From an uncultured Anaerovibrio sp. (GTDB taxonomy: Bacteria; Bacillota; Negativicutes; Selenomonadales; Selenomonadaceae), in assembly GCA_934203205.1 (NCBI GenBank), contig CAKPYV010000031.1:1-24725 (forward strand): a stretch of 24,725 nt of DNA. The letters are read 5' to 3'. The notes beneath the pieces are model-generated. The model was not told the origin of the DNA. It did no database searches and worked only from the letters and a program-made list of their open reading frames with translations. Positions 20,401 to 24,725 of this stretch are shown here, piece by piece (position 1 is the stretch's first letter; every line of letters begins with the position of its first letter). The position numbers and the translations under genes are program-made.

Positions 20401-21843
20401 TTAGTAAGCGCCCTCTCTTTTTATAACTGTAGTAAAGGTACGGCAAAGATATTTAAAATCAATCCAAAGACTCCAATTGTGTACATACCAGGTATCCATG
20501 GCCACCCTCTCTTCATAGGTTGTATCACTTCTACCACTGGCCTGCCACATACCTGTGATACCTGGCCTAACCATAAGATATTCTTTTTTATTTTCACCAT
20601 ACTTTTCTAATTCTTCTACTACAACTGGTCTAGGACCTACTAAAGACATTTCGCCTTTCAAAACATTAAATATCTGTGGCAATTCATCAAGACTGGTCTT
20701 TCGCAATATTTTACCCAGCTTTGTCACTCTAGGATCATTAGACAATTTGTAATTTGTCTCCCATTCCTTTTTAGCTTGCGGATTTTCACTTAAATATGAC
20801 TTCAAAACAGATTCGGCATTTGGAAGCATCGTTTGAAACTTATAGCAGGGAAAAAGCTTGCCGCCTTTACCTATGCGCTGATGTGCAAAAAATACTTTTC
20901 CCTTATTGTCTATGGCCACAAGAACGCATAATGCTAAAAATATAGGTGAAATCAACACCGTTCCTATAGTTGTAAGCACCATATCAAAAACAAATTTTAA
21001 TGCCCTATTATACCAACGGGACAGATTGTTCTTGCTTTTGATAACAGTAAGTTGCTCTACAAACAATGTGCTGATTTCTACACTTCCTAATGGTACCCCC
21101 ACAAGGCTTGGTGTAAATAATATAGTATCAGTTAAAGGAGAAATACTATACAAAAGCTTCTTCATATGTTGTTCTGACAATCCAGGTGCCGCAAGTATTA
21201 TAGTCTTTATTTTCATATCCTTGATCATGCTAACAACCGCGTCGAAGTCACCCAAAATTGGATATTGCTTCGGCAATTTCTTTGAGACTGGATTATCATC
21301 CAATATGCCTATTACCTTATAATGATAGCTGCCATCTCTTGACATACATTCCAAAAGTCTTTCTGCTGTTTTCCCTGCCCCCAAAAGAAGTGCAGGTTCT
21401 TTTAGCATGTCCATCCTATGAATTATAGCACCGCATATACTGCGAGCTATAAAAATATATAACAACATGAAAATAAAAAAACAACCCGCATAATAACGTG
21501 ATATATGCATACTGTTATCCATAAAAAATATGCACAGCATATATATCAGAAATGAAAAAAAACTTCCTTTCAACAAGTCCCTATTGACTTCTAAAGTAGG
21601 ACGATTAAATTTGTACCCATCACCGACAAATATAAATAACAAAAGCATACATGGAACAATCACGTACTGATATTCCCAAGGCAATATCATTGCCTCGCTG
21701 TCCGCCAATCGAAAAAGTTGTTGCAAAAAAAGTGCTGTCTTCTCAGCAAGGACAATACCGATATAATCTGCCAACATATATATGCCTGGAATAATGTGTG
21801 AGACAAATCTCTTAAAATTGATTTTTTTGTAAATTTGCAACAC
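20401..21843 (-). CDS. Initiating polyprenyl-phosphate sugar phosphotransferase (WbaP/exopolysaccharide type)
   Basis: The 480-residue membrane enzyme transfers a sugar 1-phosphate, often galactose or glucose, to undecaprenyl phosphate and so starts capsule, exopolysaccharide or O-antigen synthesis. Four or five hydrophobic segments lie between residues 15 and 140. A Rossmann-like domain begins at ALLLGAGKTAERLL (151-164). The catalytic C-terminal domain runs from about 280, with a re-entrant helix (FDMVLTTIGTVLISPIFLALCVLVAI), KFQTM (335-339), SLDELPQ with the Asp-Glu dyad (385-386), GEMSLVGPRPV and RPGITGMWQ. The start is GTG 21843, 5 nt after GGGAG; the TTG one codon later is an alternative. 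No glycosyltransferase gene is adjacent, so the gene stands apart from any surface polysaccharide cluster. Sugar specificity cannot be read from sequence. Confidence 0.92.
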   Translation of the reverse strand: MLQIYKKINFKRFVSHIIPGIYMLADYIGIVLAEKTALFLQQLFRLADSEAMILPWEYQYVIVPCMLLLFIFVGDGYKFNRPTLEVNRDLLKGSFFSFLIYMLCIFFMDNSMHISRYYAGCFFIFMLLYIFIARSICGAIIHRMDMLKEPALLLGAGKTAERLLECMSRDGSYHYKVIGILDDNPVSKKLPKQYPILGDFDAVVSMIKDMKIKTIILAAPGLSEQHMKKLLYSISPLTDTILFTPSLVGVPLGSVEISTLFVEQLTVIKSKNNLSRWYNRALKFVFDMVLTTIGTVLISPIFLALCVLVAIDNKGKVFFAHQRIGKGGKLFPCYKFQTMLPNAESVLKSYLSENPQAKKEWETNYKLSNDPRVTKLGKILRKTSLDELPQIFNVLKGEMSLVGPRPVVVEELEKYGENKKEYLMVRPGITGMWQASGRSDTTYEERVAMDTWYVHNWSLWIDFKYLCRTFTTVIKREGAY

Positions 21844-21968
21844 TACAACTCCCTTTTTAATTACAAATACACTCTCTTATTCCTGTACTTTATACTAACA
21901 TAAATGATTCTTCACCCGCAAGACATTTAGAATATTATTTTCGTGTTAATAAGCCCAGTCTACAAAGC

Positions 21969-22009
21969 TAAAAAACAGCCTTGTCAGCAATCCTACTGAC
22001 AAGACTGTT
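21969..22009 (-). terminator. Terminator after ddh
   Basis: On the minus strand, a 14-bp stem (AACAGTCTTGTCAG against CTGACAAGGCTGTT, one G-U) with an 8-nt loop is followed by a T tract, 19 nt after the ddh stop. Confidence 0.9.
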
Positions 22010-22028
22010 AAAATTACTTTTTATGTTA

Positions 22029-23009
22029 TTACAGCATATGAGCTCTCAGCTCTTCACCGCTTAATGGAGACAGATAGGCTGGGGCAATATCAAATACGGT
22101 TTTACAGCCATTAGTGCCTTCCTGGTGGAGACGGTTTACAGCACGGGCATAAGCCAGAATTACAGAAGAAGTAAACTCTGGATTGGAATCCAGCTTCAGG
22201 CTGTATTCAATAACATGCTTGTGCTCGCCATTGAAGCCAGTAGCACCAGTACGGAATACAAAACCGCCATGAGGAATACCGCTATGGTTAGCCTTAAGCT
22301 CCTCCTCACTGATAAAATGTACGGTAGTATCATAGTCAGAGAAATAATTTGGCATATTCTTAATATCTGCTTCAATCTGAGCCAAATCTGCACCTTCCTC
22401 AGCTACTACAAAGCACTCTCGCACATGCTTCTGACGGGTAGTCAGCTCTGGATTCTCACCATTTCTTACGGCCTCCAGAGCAGCTTCTACAGGAATAGTA
22501 TACTGCTTGCCATCTTTAACGCCCTTAACCCGGCGAATAGCATCAGAATGTCCCTGGCTAACCCCCTTGCCCCAGAAGGTATAATCATTACCCTGTGGCA
22601 AAACAGCATTGGCATAGAGACGATTCAGAGAGAACATACCTGGGTCCCAGCCACAAGAAATCAAAGCAGTATGACCGCTTGCCTGGGCAGCCTTATCTAC
22701 ATTGGCAAAATGCTCTGGAATTCTGGCATGAGTGTCAAAACTATCAATTACGTTAAAGTATTTAGCCAGCTCTGGAGTCTGCTTTGGTAAATCTGTAGCA
22801 CTTCCACCACAAAGTACCAATACATCAATCTCATCAGCATGATTAGCAGCCTCAGCAGCAGGATATACCTTAACCCCTTCAGTCTGCAACTTTACAGTCT
22901 CAGGATTGCGGCGGGTAAAAACAGCCACCAGCTCCATATCATCGTTCTGACGTACAGCAGCCTCTACGCCACGGCCCAAATTACCATAACCATAAATACC
23001 AATTCTCAT
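22029..23009 (-). CDS. ddh: meso-Diaminopimelate D-dehydrogenase
   Basis: The enzyme makes meso-2,6-diaminopimelate from tetrahydrodipicolinate, ammonia and NADPH in a single step, bypassing the acylated branches; the product feeds lysine and peptidoglycan synthesis. The 326 residues match the family (about 320). Visible are the NADPH-binding GYGNLGRGVE (7-16), VLCGGSATDLP, the substrate loops ISCGWDPGMFSLNR and GKGVSQGHSDAIRRVKGV, and HSGIPHGGFVFRTG. All regions are intact. AAAGGAAG lies 8 nt before the ATG. It is transcribed away from the glycerate kinase gene, has its own terminator, and its promoter overlaps a palindrome. No other lysine-pathway gene is in the window. Confidence 0.95.
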   Translation of the reverse strand: MRIGIYGYGNLGRGVEAAVRQNDDMELVAVFTRRNPETVKLQTEGVKVYPAAEAANHADEIDVLVLCGGSATDLPKQTPELAKYFNVIDSFDTHARIPEHFANVDKAAQASGHTALISCGWDPGMFSLNRLYANAVLPQGNDYTFWGKGVSQGHSDAIRRVKGVKDGKQYTIPVEAALEAVRNGENPELTTRQKHVRECFVVAEEGADLAQIEADIKNMPNYFSDYDTTVHFISEEELKANHSGIPHGGFVFRTGATGFNGEHKHVIEYSLKLDSNPEFTSSVILAYARAVNRLHQEGTNGCKTVFDIAPAYLSPLSGEELRAHML

Positions 23010-23052
23010 AATCTATTCTTCCTTTCACAGCATATACCACCCCTAGATGATA

Positions 23053-23080
23053 TACATATAATGGTATAGTTAGATGTAAA
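23053..23080 (-). promoter_or_regulatory. Promoter of ddh
   Basis: On the minus strand, TTTACA (23075-23080) and TATGTA (23053-23058) are separated by 16 nt. The -35 box lies inside the left arm of the 26-bp palindrome at 23074-23099, so a repressor bound there would block it. Confidence 0.45.
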
Positions 23081-23099
23081 TATATGACGATATTTACAT
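23074..23099. promoter_or_regulatory. Palindromic operator candidate between ddh and the glycerate kinase gene
   Basis: ATGTAAATAT and ATATTTACAT are perfect 10-bp inverted arms around a 6-nt centre. The arms are AT-rich and lack a T tract, so a protein-binding site is more likely than a terminator. It overlaps the ddh -35 box. Confidence 0.5.
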
Positions 23100-23160
23100 A
23101 GATAATAATAACACAAAATTTCCATATTGGGTATATATTTATAGAGTATACAATGTACAG

Positions 23161-23201
23161 CAAAAATTTTTGTTGCACCTAATGAGGGAATTTTATATGC
23201 T
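23161..23201 (+). promoter_or_regulatory. Glycerate kinase promoter with adjoining palindrome
   Basis: TTGCAC (23173-23178) and TATGCT (23196-23201) are 17 nt apart. A perfect 12-bp palindrome CAAAAATTTTTG (23161-23172) abuts the -35 box and could bind a regulator. The leader to the ATG is about 70 nt. Confidence 0.45.
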
Positions 23202-23278
23202 GTAATTAACATACTACCTTCAATTAATACTTGAGGGGATGGATATCGAACAAAATACTCTAAAAAAGGAGGCACATT

Positions 23279-24418
23279 ATGAACATCGTTATCGCCATAG
23301 ATTCCTTCAAAGGCAGTATTTCCTCCATTGAGGCTGGCAATACCGTCAGAGAAGCTATTTTAGCCCATTATCCCCAGGAGCAGGTACAGGTATTTCCGCT
23401 AGCAGATGGTGGTGAAGGCACAGTAGATGCTCTTACTCAAGGACTAGGAGGTTCCATTGTACCAGTAAAAGTTACAGGACCTCTGGGAACTCCTGTAGAA
23501 AGCCGCTATGGCTATATTCCTGACTTGGGAACCGCTGTGATTGAAATGGCTGACGCCTCTGGACTAACCCTGGTACCTGTAGAGAAACGCAATCCTCTCT
23601 ATACCACCACTTATGGTCTAGGAGAACTTATACTGGCGGCCATTGACAAGGGCTGTCGACACTTTATTATTGGCATTGGAGGCAGTGCCACCAATGATGC
23701 AGGGTTAGGTATGCTTACAGCTTTAGGCTATAAATTTTATCAAAAGAATGGCAGTCTCTGTGATATATACGGCAAAAATCTTCAGGATGTTACTCGTATT
23801 GACACCGCCTCCTGCCATCCGCTGCTAAAGGAATGTCAATTTGAAATCGCCTGTGATGTTACCAATCCTCTCTGTGGTCCCCAGGGCTGCTCGACTATCT
23901 ACGGCCCTCAAAAAGGTGCTACCCCAGAAATTATCCAGAGAATGGATAAGGATATTGCCACTTTTGCTGATTTAGCCGAAAAGGCTACAGGCATAAAAGG
24001 AAGTGAACTTCCCGGTGCAGGAGCTGCCGGTGGCCTTGGCTTTGCCTTCCATACCTTCCTCCAAGGTACATTAACTCCTGGCATTGAACTGGTACTAAAA
24101 TCAATCAAAATTCAACAGACACTGACAACAGCTGATATTTTAATTACTGGAGAGGGCCGCATGGATGGACAGACAGCCATGGGAAAAGCACCTGTAGGCA
24201 TTGCACAGTTAGCCAAGAAGGCAAATCCTCAATGTCGTACTATTGGCCTCTGTGGCTGTGCCACTCCCGATGCAGAGGCTGTTAATAAACATGGCATTGA
24301 TGCCTATTTCCCTATCCTTCATGCTCCCATGTCTGTTGAGGAAGCTATGGACGCCCATACCACTAGGCAAAATCTCACTCAAACCATCCAACAGATTATG
24401 AATTTGCTACATCGGTAA
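23279..24418 (+). CDS. glxK: Glycerate kinase (GlxK/GarK type)
   Basis: The 379-residue enzyme phosphorylates D-glycerate, giving 2-phosphoglycerate in this family, and links sugar-acid or serine breakdown to glycolysis. Recognised blocks are AIDSFKGSISSIEAGNTV (6-23), PLADGGEGTVDAL, VTGPLGTPVESRYG, IEMADASGLTLVP, FIIGIGGSATNDAGLGML, CDVTNPLCGPQGCSTIYGPQKGA, GAGAAGGLGFAF and ILITGEGRMDGQTAMGKAP. Length and motifs are normal. AAAGGAGG lies 6 nt before the ATG. It is divergent from ddh with a shared control region and has no other glycerate or glyoxylate gene beside it. glxK and garK are not separable by sequence alone; the symbol is a family-level choice. Confidence 0.93.
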   Translation: MNIVIAIDSFKGSISSIEAGNTVREAILAHYPQEQVQVFPLADGGEGTVDALTQGLGGSIVPVKVTGPLGTPVESRYGYIPDLGTAVIEMADASGLTLVPVEKRNPLYTTTYGLGELILAAIDKGCRHFIIGIGGSATNDAGLGMLTALGYKFYQKNGSLCDIYGKNLQDVTRIDTASCHPLLKECQFEIACDVTNPLCGPQGCSTIYGPQKGATPEIIQRMDKDIATFADLAEKATGIKGSELPGAGAAGGLGFAFHTFLQGTLTPGIELVLKSIKIQQTLTTADILITGEGRMDGQTAMGKAPVGIAQLAKKANPQCRTIGLCGCATPDAEAVNKHGIDAYFPILHAPMSVEEAMDAHTTRQNLTQTIQQIMNLLHR

Positions 24419-24462
24419 TTTCTGATTTGCCGAATTATCTATCTACTCAAATATTGTAACTG

Positions 24463-24517
24463 AAAGTCGTTATGTCAGTGGATTCTCGAAATACAGCCTG
24501 CGGTCATAACGACTTTT
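24463..24517 (+). terminator. Inverted repeat after the glycerate kinase gene
   Basis: AAAGTCGTTATG (24463-24474) and CATAACGACTTT (24505-24516) are perfect 12-bp arms with a 30-nt loop and a short T run. It could end the glycerate kinase transcript. The loop is longer than usual, and the repeat may instead mark the border of the GC-rich segment that follows. Confidence 0.5.
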
Positions 24518-24725
24518 GCTCTGTCCGACTTAATGGCCCTATCTGATGATTTATTCTAACGCACAGATACCGCTTGTCGCTGAGCCAATTCACAGAGGCC
24601 GTAATGATAGAGAGTGCCACCGGGGCCACTTTTGCTACGCAAAAGCAAGAGTCTCCCGACGCAAAAGTGTCATGCCCCTCCGGCTGTTGTCGAATCATCG
24701 TGATTTTTCGATTCTATCTAAATAT
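24518..24725. repeat. GC-rich, inverted-repeat-rich segment without a convincing gene
   Basis: The final 200 bp contain nested inverted repeats. CACTTTTGC (24627-24635) pairs with GCAAAAGTG (24661-24669) and is framed by CCGGGGC (24620-24626) against GCCCC (24674-24678) and CCGG. An alternative short hairpin CTTTTGC-TAC-GCAAAAG shares the left arm. AATCA-TCG-TGATT plus T residues closes the window. The GC content is well above that of other gaps here. The only open frame of note (minus, 24504-24698) lacks a ribosome binding site. A dispersed repeat or a structured RNA is the best reading. Confidence 0.4.

Noticed and set aside
24504..24698. 64-codon open frame on the minus strand
   Set aside because: It has no ribosome binding site, coincides with nested inverted repeats, and shows no domain; the repeats explain the open frame better.

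Overview
The window reads as the chromosome of an anaerobic Bacillota bacterium, most probably a member of the Negativicutes (Selenomonas/Veillonella relatives). The indications are strong AGGAGG-type ribosome binding sites, sigma-A-like promoters, AT-rich gaps between genes, the DUF1659/DUF2922/YvrJ small-protein cassette, a minimal SufC/SufB-like Fe-S pair and a meso-diaminopimelate dehydrogenase. The lineage call is inference; no rRNA or tRNA gene is present to settle it.

Region 1 (1-2853, minus strand) is a maltose-6-phosphate type operon in the order glvR (RpiR regulator), glvA (GH4 6-phospho-alpha-glucosidase), glvC (PTS EIIC). glvC is cut to 98 residues and followed at once by a terminator, so the locus is decaying. 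Region 2 (about 2854-4560, minus) is insertion-sequence material: an intact TnpB with a probable omega-RNA right end that stops about 55 bp before glvR, and the first 80 codons of a second TnpB with its own left-end inverted repeat and promoter.

Region 3 (4657-5848, minus) is the relic of an HpaII-like restriction-modification system. The first codons of a cytosine-5 methyltransferase are joined in frame to the C-terminal part of an HpaII-type endonuclease, followed by a vsr gene. Region 4 (5949-8723, plus) is a phage- or plasmid-like replication module: a leader with a terminator-like hairpin, a small helix-turn-helix protein, a DnaC-like helicase loader, and a replisome-organizer protein whose gene carries two clusters of 12-bp repeats in the layout of a lambda-type origin. 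A structured RNA candidate and a terminator follow. Region 5 (8845-10356, plus) is a cassette of very small proteins, DUF1659-DUF2922-DUF1659-DUF2922, then a long hairpin, then YvrJ. No integrase, relaxase or structural phage gene is visible.

Region 6 (10381-13563, minus) is housekeeping: purA, then the SufC/SufB-like pair. Region 7 (13587-17854, minus) is a potassium uptake operon, trkA followed by two diverged trkH genes. Region 8 (17991-24418) holds a YitT-family membrane protein and a SorC/DeoR-type regulator (plus), an initiating polyprenyl-phosphate sugar transferase (minus), and a divergent pair, ddh (minus) and a glycerate kinase (plus), around a shared AT-rich control region with palindromes. 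The last 300 bp hold no convincing gene but are unusually GC-rich and rich in inverted repeats; they may be a dispersed repeat or a non-coding RNA.

The most unusual stretch is 5.9-10.3 kb, where a replication module with origin-like iterons inside its initiator gene is joined to a duplicated cassette of unexplained small proteins. All family calls are by eye from motifs; no database search was run.
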